Position numbers and translations under genes: made by a program. Shown here one piece after another: positions 34,067 through 45,844 of a stretch of DNA of 64,000 nt; the stretch's first letter is position 1, and each line of letters begins with the position of its first letter. Origin of the DNA: Populus alba (Eukaryota > Streptophyta > Magnoliopsida > Malpighiales > Salicaceae); NCBI RefSeq assembly GCF_005239225.2, contig NC_133300.1:4431875-4495874 (forward strand), written 5' to 3'. The notes beneath the pieces are model-generated. The model saw nothing but the letters and a program-made list of their open reading frames with translations, made no database searches and was not told the DNA's origin.

Positions 34067-37000
34067 ATTCAAAAGTAATGTCGCAAGTGTTCTCAAATAA
34101 CCAAATTGATATAAATCATAAAAACGACTTGTACAGGGAGGATATCTTTCACTAGTCAAGAATCAAGATCTCCTCGTGGAATTTTTTTTTTTTTTTTTGT
34201 CAGGTTATACTAAATCTTCCATTGCATCGATCAATGGATAATCTCTTAGATTTGGTGTATCTTGTGATTGTGCCATTGTAACCTTATATATGATATTAGT
34301 TCAAAAAAAGAAACAACATGTGAACACATAGATCTTGAATCTTGAACTTCTAGAATGCAATGAAGAGTATTGAGTCCTCGAATATTTTCTCCTGTTGCTT
34401 TTGAGCAGGTGAGGAGCTGGAAGGCACAAAGCATATCTTCATCTTTATATGGGGTGGGGATGACTGTAAAGTTCCAAAACAGGTGTTTAATTGCCTAAAT
34501 TGACGAGAAACATTATGTTTTGATTTTTTTTCCCCATCCTTTATGTTTTTAAAGATATCCAGACTCCAAAGAAAATTGGTTATGGTGCTAAAAAGAGAGC
34601 TTTATTGATAATGGAAAGTTCAAGTCAGTTGTAACAAGTTTACTTTGTTGATAAGTTTGACAAACATCAGAATTTAGAAACTTGGCAGTGGTACAGGTGC
34701 TTAGTTCATATCTCTATTGAATAATTTAATATATAAGTTCCTTGCACTGATAATGAAAAATATGAATATATCAATAAAATATTAATGCTTTATGACTCCT
34801 TTATCTAAAATATTTAGTATAATGACCATTTACTTGATCTTATAACAAGCTCCGTTGCTGCTAGTTAACTTCTATTTCCAAGTGCTTAGCTTTTGCGTTC
34901 TTAGTGGTCAACGTTTCTTTCATCTCGTTGAAGTCGATGTGCTTTATGATTCAATTCATCTCATTTTCTGGAGAGAAAAAAGAAAGGGTATTGAGTCTTT
35001 AGTTTCCGTGCAAATAAGATTTTCTTTTTCCCTTTTAATATGTAATATAAGGAAGAAACTAAACGGATCTTGGGTTACATAGTTTGAATTATATACATTT
35101 TAATAAAAATCTCAAACCTAATAATTACTTAGATGATGTGGAAAATCTAGCAAATATGTTCGAATGGTTCAAACTTTAGAAGAAGAAATAAATATAACCT
35201 TTAATTAAATTAGATTGTTGTAAACAAAAGTAATGTCGCAAGTGTTCTCAAATAACCAATTTGATATAAATCATAAAAACGACTTGTACATGGAGAATAT
35301 CTTTCACTAGTCAAGAATCAAGATCTGCTCCTTGTGGATTAATATTTTTTTTTTTGCTAGGTTATACTAAATATGAACATATCGATAAAATATTAACACT
35401 TTATGACTCCTTTTTCTAAAATATTATGTATATTGACCCTTTGCTTGATCTTATAACTTCTATTTCCAAGTGCTTAGCTTTTGCTTTCTTAGTGGTCTAG
35501 TTTTCTATCATCTCTTTTGTCACACGTCAAAAACCGCGCAGCATCGGCTGGCGATTTTTTTGTCTCTCCTTGTTTTGTGTTGGTTGCTTTGATTGGTTCG
35601 TTAGAGTCGACACCTAGTAATTAATTGCAGGTTACTAGGAAACCAAATGTACTGGTCTTGTCAGAGATCGCGGGTAAGAGGCTGGTTGTTGGTTTCTTTT
35701 CTTTTCTTTTCTTTTTTCCTTTTTTTGCTTCCATATTTACAAAATACAAATTACAAAAACTTGAAACTAAACAAATATTACATTAAACAATTTAAAAATT
35801 ACAAAAATGACACAAAACAACCCGGAACAGTGTCATGCCAACTTCTGGAGCTGTCGGAACAGTGGTGGCACGTGGATTCACGCACCGCCGCCGATGAAGG
35901 TGGCATAAACCGGTGGATCAGGAACCTCTTCCTCTTCCTCTTCTCTGTCTCCCTGCGCCAGCGATGACCTGTAGCAACAATAAAAATGCAACAACCAGTT
36001 GATTTTAGTTTTTATTTCCTTGTTTTTGAAATCTGCTTCGGTTTTTTCTTCTTCTTGTCAAATCTGGCTTCTCCTTCTCTTCTTCTCGGTATCGGATCCG
36101 CTTCTTTCTACAGATCAGTCTGTTATGTGTTTCTTCTTCTTCTCGATTTCGGATCCGCTTCTTTCTACAGATTGGTCTGTTATGTGTTTCTTCTTCTCCT
36201 CTACTTCAGGTGGCGGGCAGTTGGGTGGTGGTGAATCTGTGGCCAGGTGTGGACGGCGCTGGTGGCTCAGTGGGCGTGCTATTGAGTGGTCTTCACTCCT
36301 GTCGATCGTAGCGGCCTGTGATGGATGCCGGTCAGTCGGCTACCTCTGGAAGGCTGGTCGATGGAGACGGGGGAAACGGTTCGGTTGAGAGGGGAAGTGG
36401 GCGAGGGCAGGCGTTGTGGTTCTGGTGGGTGTTCAGGTGAGAGAGGGAAGATCTGTGGCTTGGGGGAACAGAGTGGCTGCTCCGGTTTGGTTTTGAAAGA
36501 GAGGGGGTTCTGGGTTTGTTGGCGGCTGTTGAGGGGAAGAAGAAAATCAAAAGGGAGGGCCGACCGGGCTCTCTCTGGTTTTTTTTTTTGCTCAATGGGA
36601 AGGGGGGCGCGCCGCTCCTTAGAAAAAATATGGGTTTAGGGTTAGGGTTTTCTTTTCTTGTATTTTTCTGATGTTTCAAAATTGTCCTCCCCTTTGAGTG
36701 TGTTGAGGGGACCAATATTTATAGGCAAAAATGTTGCTAGGTTTCCAAACTTGGTCCCTCAACTTCTTTCTTTTTGTAAATTTGATTTTTCTTAATTTTT
36801 TTGTATTTTTTGAAAACGAGCAATATCCACGTCGACTTAATAAGTAAAATAAAAAATTTTAAAAATGACACGTGAAAAGTTGAACGCGTTCGAAAGACCT
36901 TTGAAAATTTAAATTCTTTTTAGACGACGCTGAAAATGCTAAAAATGACGAAAATATATTAAAAAACACATTTTTTGAATTTTTGTTGTATTTTTCTATT

Positions 37001-37800
37001 TTTGGATTTTTCTGAAAATTTATAAAAACTTGGGTAAAAAATTGGGTAGCAACATCTTTTAAGTCTATATGATTTATTATTCAATTTATTTCATTTTATG
37101 GAAACAAAGGCAGAGTCTTTAGTTTCCATGCAAATAAGATTTTTTTTTGTCCTTTTTAATATGTAATATATATAAGGAGGTAGCTAGATGGATCTTGGGT
37201 TACATAGTTAGACGTTTAAATTATATACAATTTAATAAAAATCTCAAACCTAAATTACTTATATGATGTGGAACATCTATGAGTATTGGAAGAAGAAATA
37301 AATATAACCTTTAATTAATTAAATCAAATTGTTGTAAACAAAAGTAATGTCGCAAGTGCTTATGTGTTCTCTCTTTTGTTCAAATAACCAAATTGATATA
37401 AATCATAAAAACGACTTGTACATGGAGGATATCTTTCACTAGTCAAGAATCAAGATCTCCTCCTCGTGGAATTTTTTGTTTTTTTTTGTTAGGTTATACT
37501 AAATCTTCCATTGCATCGATCAATGGACAATCTTTCGGATTTGGTGTATCTTGTGATTGTGTCATTGTAACCTTATTTATTATATTAGTTCAAAAAAAGA
37601 AACAACGTGTGAACACATAGATCTTGAATCTTGAACTTCTAGAATGCAATGAAGAATATTGAGTCCTCGAATATTTTCTCCTGTTGCTTTTGAGCAGGTG
37701 AGGAGCTGGGAGGCACAAAGCATATCTTCATCTTTATATGGGGTGGGGATGACTGCAAAGTTCCAAAACAGGTGTTTAATTGCCTAAATTGACAAGAAAG
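34067..37800. repeat. Local triplication of about 1.15 kb, middle copy deleted and invaded by an LTR
   Basis: Three units start at agtaatgtcgcaagtg: 34067, 35227 and 37335. Unit 1 is about 1,160 bp. Unit 2 lacks about 540 bp of unit 1 (34213-34757; clean join at ggttatactaaat) and is interrupted by solo LTR 3. Unit 3 is partial (to about 37800) and resembles unit 1 closely. Units 1 and 3 contain a possible exon-like stretch (34410-34485, 37707-37782; frame GEEL.GTKHIFIFIWGGDD) flanked by ag and gt; I do not recognise it. Confidence 0.85.
35518..37054 (-). mobile_element. Solo LTR 3 (1,537 bp)
   Basis: On the plus strand it starts TGTCACACGTC and ends GGGTAGCAACA, with target duplications TCTTT at 35513-35517 and 37055-37059. 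It sits in unit 2 of the local triplication. A minus-strand TATA-like ctataaata (about 36715-36723) fits minus orientation. Near its left end it shares the block gtcgacacctagtaatt...ttactaggaaacc with the other two solo LTRs. There is no internal region; the frames at 35647-36715 are low-complexity leader sequence, not genes. Confidence 0.88.
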
Positions 37801-38124
37801 AGATTTTTATTATATATTTTTTTGAAAATTCATTTCAGATTATAGGCATTGAAAAATGTGCTATGTTGTACATGATGTTTTGCATTATGTTGTTGCTTGA
37901 TGTTAATGAAAATATCTAGTATAAAAACACAAATCAATATAAAAACTGAGAATCGACCTTCCATCATATAAAGTTTAAGTCTTTAAAATAAAACATAACC
38001 TCAACTATCTTGTTCTACCATTTTTAATGCCAGTTTAACGTGAAGAGTAGTCTGGTGGGTGTAAATGTGGAGGAGATCTTCACAGCAAAGATCTCGAGTG
38101 TCTTCAGATGCAAATCCAGTTTAG
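37801..38124. other. No gene seen
   Basis: Short stretch between the triplication and the truncated end of Copia 2. A sudden change to unrelated sequence at about 38125 marks the Copia 2 truncation point. Confidence 0.5.
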
Positions 38125-38223
38125 TGTATTACATACTATAACTATTACTATATAGAAGTATTACATACTATAACTATTACTATATAGAAGTGTTTACATT
38201 GAATTCAAACTCTTTCCTTAATA
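38125..38223 (-). repeat. Copia 2 3' LTR, truncated
   Basis: Matches the first 99 bp of the 5' LTR; the remaining 116 bp are gone. It adjoins the polypurine tract cttgacggggtg (38235-38224). Confidence 0.85.
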
Positions 38224-38230
38224 CACCCCG

Positions 38231-41200
38231 TCAAGCTGAAGGTGGAGATTCCACCCGAAGCTTGGATAAAAAATAAGCAAACGAGACTGGAGGAAGAGGC
38301 TTGGTAAAGACATCAACTAGTTGATCTTTGAAAGATATAAACCGTACCTGAATTTCTTGCTTAGTAACACGATCACGGACAAAATGATAATCAACTTCAA
38401 CATGTTTAGTACGAGCGTGAAATACTGGATTTACAGATAGGAAAGTGGCCCCTAAATTATCACACCATAACGTGGTCATAGTCGAAGAAGGAATCCGAAG
38501 TTCTGTCAATAATGAGCGAATCCACAAAATCTCAGCAGTACCATCAGCTAAGGCTTTGTATTCCGCTTCAGTGGAGGATCTCGCAACAGTGCGTTGTTTC
38601 CCGGATTTCCAGGAGATAGGGGTAGAGCCAAGGTACACAAGGTAACCACCTGTGGATTTTCGATCATCAATACTACCAGCCCAGTCAACATCTGTGAAAC
38701 CATGAAGAGACAGGGGAGAATCCCTAGTGATGTGCAGACCATAAGATGTTGTAGCCTGGAGGTAACACATGATGCGTTTAATAGCAGACCAATGATCCTC
38801 AGTGGGGGCATGCATAAATTGACAGACCTTGTTGACTGCATAGCAGATATCAGGTCTAGTGAAGGTAAGATATTGTAATGCCCCAACAATTTGTCGATAC
38901 CGTGTGGGATCAGAGTAGAGAGTACCCGGTATGAGTCCTAATTTGGAGGAGGCAGATAGAGGAGTATCAACTGGTTTGCATGAAGTCATACTTGCTCGTT
39001 GGATGATATCGAGAGCATACTTATGTTGGATTAATAAGATACCCATAGCAGTAGGTTTAACTTCAATGCCCAAGAAGAAATGAACAGAACCTAGATCCCG
39101 AAGCTTAAATTCTGATTGCAGTAAAGTAATCAATCTATGAAGCATAGCTGGGTTACTTCCGGTTAATAAAATATCATCAACATACACAAGCAGGTAAATC
39201 ATGGCACCATCATGAGAGAGAATAAACAGAGAAGTATCACCCTTGGATGCCTGAAATCCAATGGATAGTAAGAACTCACTCAACCGGTTGTACCAAGCAT
39301 GAGGGGCTTGTTTCAAACCATACAGAGATTTATAGAGACGGCACACATGAGACGGGAGTGCCGGGTCAACAAACCCAGGCGGTTGCGCCATGTAGACCTC
39401 TTCCTGAAGAATGCCATTTAGGAAAGCATTATGGACATCCAACTGATGAATGGTCCATCCATATGAAACATCAATAGTGAGCACAAGGTGAACTGTTGTA
39501 GGCTTGATCACTGGACTGAATGTCTCCAAATAATCAATCCCTTCTTGCTGAGTGAAGTCGTGGGCAACTAACCATGCTTTAAATCGGGCGACCTTACCAT
39601 CATCATTTCTTTTTATCTTGTAAACCCATCTACTGCCAATCACATTCATAGTTAGATGAAGAGGCACCAACGTCCAAGTCTGATTAGAGTGAAGTGCCCG
39701 AAGTTCCTCCTACATGGCAGTGTCCCAAGTCACATACCTGTTTGCGTCCTTAAATGACAATGGCTCCTGCTGAGGTAAGGTCTTGACTTGTGAGACAGCC
39801 ATAATGCTAAGATTAGCATTTCTTTCTGGCTGTGGGCGAAGCACCATAGGATGGGTGCGAGCCCGCTGAGATGGAGAGGAGACAGCGGCAGGGACGTGTT
39901 GAAGATTGAATTTAGATAGATCAACATATACGTTAATTCCAGGAGGGGAAAGAGAGGAAGAACCTGTGGAGGAAGAACTCAATATAGGAGAAGACTGTGA
40001 TGGAGACCCAGCAGAAGAAGTACCCATAACAGGGGAGCGAACAGGGGAGAAACCAAGGGAGCTGGCAGCAGCATCGGATGATGCCTGTGAGTGTGACGAA
40101 TCTGAACCTGCAATTGAAGAATGATCATAATAACATGCAGATAATGGTAAATGAGCCGAAGGAGGTGTAGGCAGTGTATGGGGCAGTGATGAAGAGAGTG
40201 ACGAGGGTTGCATGAGAGGAAGTAAAGTGACGGGTATAGAGGGAGCAGAGGGTTGTTTGGGTGTTGCTGCAATCTGTTCAGTTTTATCAAGAGGAAAAAC
40301 AGTTTCATGAAACCGGACATGACGTGCAAGAAAATTTGTTTGGATGACAAATCAAGACATCGATAACCGACATGCGAGGTACTATATCCTAGAAAAACAC
40401 AAGGAGTGGACCGAAAATCTAATTTGTGAGCATTGTATGGACGAAGAAAAGGAAAGCAGAGACACCCGAAAGTACGAAGAAACGCATAATCAGGAGTCGA
40501 ATTTAGAAGATATTCAAACGGTGTCTTATAATTAAGAACTGGAGTGGGCATGCGATTAATTAAATAAACAGAACTTTCAAAAGCATAACTCCAATATTTA
40601 AGGGGAGCATGACACTGACCAAGGAGAGTGAGTCCAGTTTCAACAATATGTCTATGATGGCGTTCAACCATGCCATTTTGTTCATGAGTGTACGGGCAGA
40701 TCACACGATGATGAATACCAATCGTTTTAAAATATGTATTTAGTTTTTGGTATTCACCACCCCAATCGGTTTGAACAGACTTAATTTTTAAGGAGAATTG
40801 GCGCTCCACAAGCGCCTGAAACTGATGAAAAATTACAAAAACATCAGACTTAGCAACCAAGGGATAAAACCATATAAACTTAGTATGAGCATCCACAAAA
40901 ATAACAAAATAGCGAAAACCATCAGATGAAAACATAGGGGATGGACCCCAAACATCACTAAAAATCAAGTCAAGAGGAGCTCGAGTTTGATGACCCGTAG
41001 TTTTTAGAGTCAGACACGATGACTTGCCTAGAGGGCACGTAGGACACTGAAAATTAAACTTAGTGGACGTACATGACACTTTTTTATTTTTCACTAGCAA
41101 ATGCAGAATACGTGGACTAAGATGTCCAAGGCGATGATGCCAGACATCAGCTGTAGTAGATAGACAGGTAGAGGAAAAAACTTGAGGCAACGACATTGCG

Positions 41201-42665
41201 GACGACGCGGACAAAACATATAGACCATCTTTACTCTGACTGGAAAGAAGAACTGCCTTTGTCATGAGATCCTTAACATAAAATAGAGAGGAATGAAATT
41301 CAAAAAACACGTTATTCTCAAGATAAAATTTTTGAACAGATAGCAAAGGTTTTTAATGGTAGGAACATGTAAGATATTGGATAACATAAATATACGGTTT
41401 GGTGAGCGAATTTTAGAGTGAGCAATATTTGAGATAACAAGGCCCTTACCATCACCAACATGCAGATGATCATTTCCAATTAAAGGTTCTGAACTCGTCA
41501 TACTTACAAGATCCGGCGTGACATGATGATTTGCACCTGTATCAGGAAACCAAGTAACAGGAGTGGTGGAAGGGGCAATATTAAATGCAAGATTAGCATT
41601 AGCTTGCATATGATGAGTAGCCAACTGAGAACACTGTTGAGCAGTATGCCCATATTCATAACACAGCTGACATTTTATATTGCGAGGATAGCCACCAAAA
41701 TGATTTCCTTGCTGCCCAAAATTACCTGTTGGCCGTGAAGAAGAGCCAGATGAGAACCGGTTTCCATGTGAGCTATATTGTTGTCCTGAGGTGTAGCTGT
41801 TTGCTGGTCCATTTCCACGATAAAAATTGTTGTGATTGTTAGGTCTCCAGCCCCCACGAAAACGACCCCGTCTACCAGATTGATGCTGCACAAAGAACGC
41901 AGCTGGTTGCTGCGTTGGAGTCGGTAACAGAGGGGCTGTTACAGATGGCTGGAGGGAGGCTTTGTAAAGGAACTCATATGTAAGAAGGCTGTTATGGAGA
42001 TCAGTATAGCTAATGGGGGCATCCTTAGTGGACAAGCTGGTGACAAGATCCTTAAATTCACTGCGCAATCCGCGAAAAACATACAGATTAAATTCTGCCA
42101 GGGAGATTGGTCTACCAGCGGCAGCCAATTCATCAAACAAGGCCTTAGCCTTCTGCAGGTAAATGTTGGCAGAATCATCATTCTGTCTTAGCTCCTGGAA
42201 TGAGCCGTGGAGCTGCATAATTCTGGAAATTGAGGGAGAGGCCAGAGCTGTTTCTAACGTTGTCCAGATGGTATGGGAAGTGTTGCAATCTACAACCAAG
42301 TGCAGAACTTCCACCGAGAGAGAAGATAGGAGGGCACTCATGATTAGGTGATCTTGCTGCTTCCATGACAGATATGCAGGGTTGGCAGAGAGTGTAGATG
42401 TCTCAGCCGATGCCAAATGTGAAGGAGGACATGGTGAGGTGCCATCAACAAATGAATAAACGCCTTGGCCCAAGAGAAAAATTTTCATCTGCATCCTCCA
42501 ATACAGGAAATTATGGTTGGAGAGTTTTAAAGAGACTACCTGGTGTGTGTTAGGAAGAGGAATAAGGGAGGCAGTAGGCGATGCCCCATACATGACTAAT
42601 TGCGCTACAGGGGAGAAGGAAGATTGAAGAGCTGATGCAGCGCCAGCAGATTGTTGATTATCCAT
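38231..42665 (-). pseudogene. Copia 2 gag-pol polyprotein, three lesions
   Basis: Frame 1 (42665 to about 41350) encodes gag, a zinc knuckle CQLCYEYGHTAQQC (about residue 332) and protease DTGA (about 374). A one-base deletion in an A-run at about 41352 (five A's here, six in Copia 3) shifts the frame. Frame 2 (from 41346) encodes the pre-integrase and integrase regions (DVWGP, QTDWGGEY, NGMVER). A second one-base deletion near 40335 shifts again, and a TAG at about 39713 replaces CAG. The last 479 codons (39670-38231) are open and hold RT (YVDDILL) and RNase H (DIDDRKSTGGY-like) regions. The comparison with Copia 3 defines each lesion. Confidence 0.92.
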
Positions 42666-42887
42666 GTTGCTTAGGGAGGAGAAGTTTCAGTTTCTACTTC
42701 GTGATAAGTGACAGAGGAGGGAGATGAGTGATATCTGCTAAGGAGAAGCTGCTGCTTTGTGAATTCAAACTGAGGAAGAACGGCTGCTAAGAAGGTTCTG
42801 ATGCTGATGGTTGCAAAATAGCTACGTAGGAGAATTTCAGCTTTCAAGGGAGAAGGCTGCTGAACAATAACCGTAGCTCTGATACCA

Positions 42888-43102
42888 AATTAGAATTAAT
42901 TGAGAGATAGTTTTGTGTTTAATTGTATTGTATTGGATGCATAAGAATAGCAGCCATACTTTGTATTTATACTTGTAGGGTTGTGTACAATATAATGGCG
43001 GGATGTATTACATACTATAACTATTACTATATAGAAGTATTACATACTATAACTATTACTATATAGAAGTGTTTACATTGAATTCAAACTCTTTCCTTAA
43101 TA
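42888..43102 (-). repeat. Copia 2 5' LTR
   Basis: 215 bp from TATTAAGG to TTCTAATT (minus strand), with a TATA-like tataaata at about 42965-42972. The internal 33-bp duplication lies at 43009-43070. Confidence 0.9.
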
Positions 43103-44159
43103 AAACGATTCATAATTTATTAACCTTAAGTTTTTTTAGTAGATTTATTCTTAAGTTCAAAAAAGAAAAAATAAAATAAAATAACAACAAACACACACAC
43201 ACACACCTACATATATATATATATAAAGAAATTCTTGATATAATCAATAATATGGACAAAAGCGGTTTTAAAATTAAGATACGAAAAATATTAGTATCTT
43301 TGGTATGTTTGTAATTTTATTTAAAAAAAAAATTGGTAGTATCATTAAATCCAATCAAGCAGTTCGATCTTAAAATCTATTAACTTAACTCTTTACCTAG
43401 CTCGAGTTTCAAATTAAACCATGTGGGAGTTGATTCAAAGTAAATCATTCAATTTAATAGGTCCAAATATAACTTGGATGACCGGTAAAAACATGATATA
43501 GCTTTTAAAAAAAACTTTAAGACGATAATTTTTTATATTGAAACAATGACAGATTGGATCGACATCAGTTATCATGTAATCTGGGTCATGGACTTCAATG
43601 TGTTTAATAACTTTATTGTTTTTGTAAATTACTTTTATTTCATTTTATGATAAAAATTATATTTTTGCAAAATCGAGCACCAACTCTAAAAAAGACGTAT
43701 TGAAATCATGATAACTCAATTCTCAATTAACCCACTATCGAATGATGAAATTGAAAAAAAAAAATTTTAAAAAAGAAGGAAAGCTAAAGTCATCAAACCT
43801 GTCAACAGGCCCATGGACTTTTTAAAATTTAGAACATGTTTTTTTTATCAAAAATATTTTTTTAACTATATGATAAAAAAAAATAAACGATCACATAATC
43901 GAGTTCAATTAAAAAAGAGAGGTACCCGGCTAAACCCATGAACTGTGACAACCAAGGTTGCTTTACCAAACTCGCAAATTGAATCATTCACTCCCACAAA
44001 GTTTAATAACCTAATGTTTGTTTAAATCATTTTTATTTAAATAAAAATTTTAAAAAAATAGACTATTCATCAATGTTATAATATTTTTCTGATACCAACT
44101 TGATGCTGTGATATTTTTATGATACCGCGATAATCATATAAGAGGTAAATTATCACATG
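43103..44159. other. No gene seen; probably old repeats
   Basis: AT-rich DNA with a (CA)n at about 43190-43206 and an (AT)n at about 43212-43224. It ends where homology to fragment B's bromodomain exon starts (about 44160). Copy 1 has no equivalent, so this marks the left edge of the duplicated block. Confidence 0.55.
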
Positions 44160-45678
44160 CTCTGGTCAATATATCACATGCTCAGGATTCCTGCAAGACA
44201 TTGATCTCATTGTGACCAATGCAAAGGTGTGTTTTGTTCCTAGCTTCATTTAATTATATTTCTAGGTTCTACTTTCTTTGAATAATTCAGCACCGTTACA
44301 ACTTTGGTCAGTGCATCTATTTCATGCTTAAATTTGGCGTGCATGTTTCTACTGTAGGTATACAATGGAGATGATTACAATGGAGCTAGGATTGTCAGTA
44401 GAGGATATGAGCTTCGGGATGCAGCAAGTTTCCAAGCCTTTTGGTTTTCCATGATTTTTCCTCTCATTTTGTCCCATCACCTGAAGCATCATTTGATGAA
44501 TCCCTTTTCATAATATTTTACAGGTGCATGGAATGTTGTCACAGATGGATCCTGCGCTTGTCACATACTGTGACAAGATTGCTGCTCAAGGGGGTCCTGT
44601 ACAAATACCAGATGATTTAGGGGGATCTATTTTCCCTTCAATCCCAGTTGTGCAGCTTGGAACAGTTACTAGAACAAGTGCCAGGCTACGCAATGTCCAG
44701 CCTGATGTTAATCTGGATCAAAGCTACGAGGCCTTGAAAAGGCAGAAGAAAAATGCTGATGCTACCCATGCTGGTATGTTTAATGGTAATGCTATATTCT
44801 TTGTCCTTCTGATATTGCTGTTTGTTTTTCCCACCTATCTGAATGATGTCTTGAAACATGTCAAGTTGCAAGACACATTTTACATGTTGAATTTTGGTGC
44901 GGACACTGATGTAATAGATCAGTAGCAAGTAAAACTAATCTCAGCCACCGACTTCTTGTGTAATAGACATGACCTGTTTGTAGTTCATGTTTTCAAATTT
45001 CCTTTCCTTGTTAGAAAAACCTCTCGTAAATATTGACCACTAAAATCCTGAAGCCAGAAATCTGAATTTTTCTATTCAATATATGAATTTGATCTCGCAG
45101 CCCATATTCCAAACTAGCATTCTCTTCAGCTTGTGCCCTTTATCTGAAGTTTTTAGCTCCTAATTGTCCTAGATTTGTTATATTTAATGTTATTCTTTGA
45201 CTGAACTCTTTAATTTGCCATATGATAGCTCTTCGGACACAAGTCTCTGATCATTTTATATTTTTCATGAAAAACAGCTTCAACAGCAGAAGATAAATCA
45301 CGGCATCAGGATTCAGTACAGGAAAAGACGCCGGAGGAAGCCGGGGCAGATGATATGAATCCAGACAGACCCGAGCCCTCTTCAGCCGATGACAGTCGAC
45401 ATGAAACTTCAGGAGGAGAAGCTTCTGGTCATACCGAAGGGAGTGGATCCCAAGATGTTACAATGTCAGAAGCCGAAGTATCAAGCCACGTGGATCACAT
45501 CAAGCGGCTTTTCGTGGAGCGCACTGAAAATTATGGCATTCCACTGCTTGAAAGGCTCTACACTCGTATAATGAAGGGAATCTTCGAAACCAAGGACAAA
45601 GGAGTCGAAGATGATGTCCCCAGATACTCAATTTTGAGGTTTTTGGTGAAATTTGCAGAGAACACTGCGAACTTCTGA
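44160..45678 (+). pseudogene. ATAD2-like gene, 3' fragment C
   Basis: Exons: end of the bromodomain exon (about 44160-44226, FLQDIDLIVTNAK), 44358-44423 (YNGDDYNGARI to ELRDA), 44524-44773 and 45278-45678. The second intron starts GC (gcaagt at 44424) and ends acag; the others are GT-AG. The reading frame across exons 44524-45678 is open and ends at TGA after ENTANF, whereas fragments A and B read CGA there. Homology starts in the middle of the bromodomain exon, so the duplication breakpoint cut the gene; AAA+ modules and most of the bromodomain are absent. No promoter is visible. A full-length parental gene must lie elsewhere if the protein is needed. Confidence 0.85.
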
Positions 45679-45808
45679 ACTCGATACCTTTTTCCCTTAA
45701 AACAGAGGATAAAAGAAAAATGAAAAATGAACCCAAAAAAAAAAATCTTGCAGGTAGCAGATGTAAAGTCGGGATTTTCTTGTCAATGCAAAAAAATTAG
45801 AGTGAAAG

Positions 45809-45844
<36 letters not shown>

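Larger units (their letters stand above)
38125..43102 (-). mobile_element. Copia 2: nearly full-length Ty1/copia element, 3' LTR truncated
   Basis: Minus strand. The 5' LTR is 43102-42888 (215 bp, starting TATTAAGG), followed by a primer-binding site (tggtatcagagc, 42887-42876). The 3' LTR keeps only its first 99 bp (38223-38125), so no target duplication can be paired. The LTR holds a 33-bp internal duplication (ctatatagtaatagttatag twice) that Copia 3 lacks. Same lineage as Copia 1 but a different family. Confidence 0.92.

Noticed and set aside
35647..36715. Frames of 80-129 codons
   Set aside because: They lie in solo LTR 3, overlap on both strands and lack any conserved motif.
43181..43224. 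Simple repeats as a regulatory element
   Set aside because: Ordinary (CA)n and (AT)n tracts with nothing linking them to a gene.
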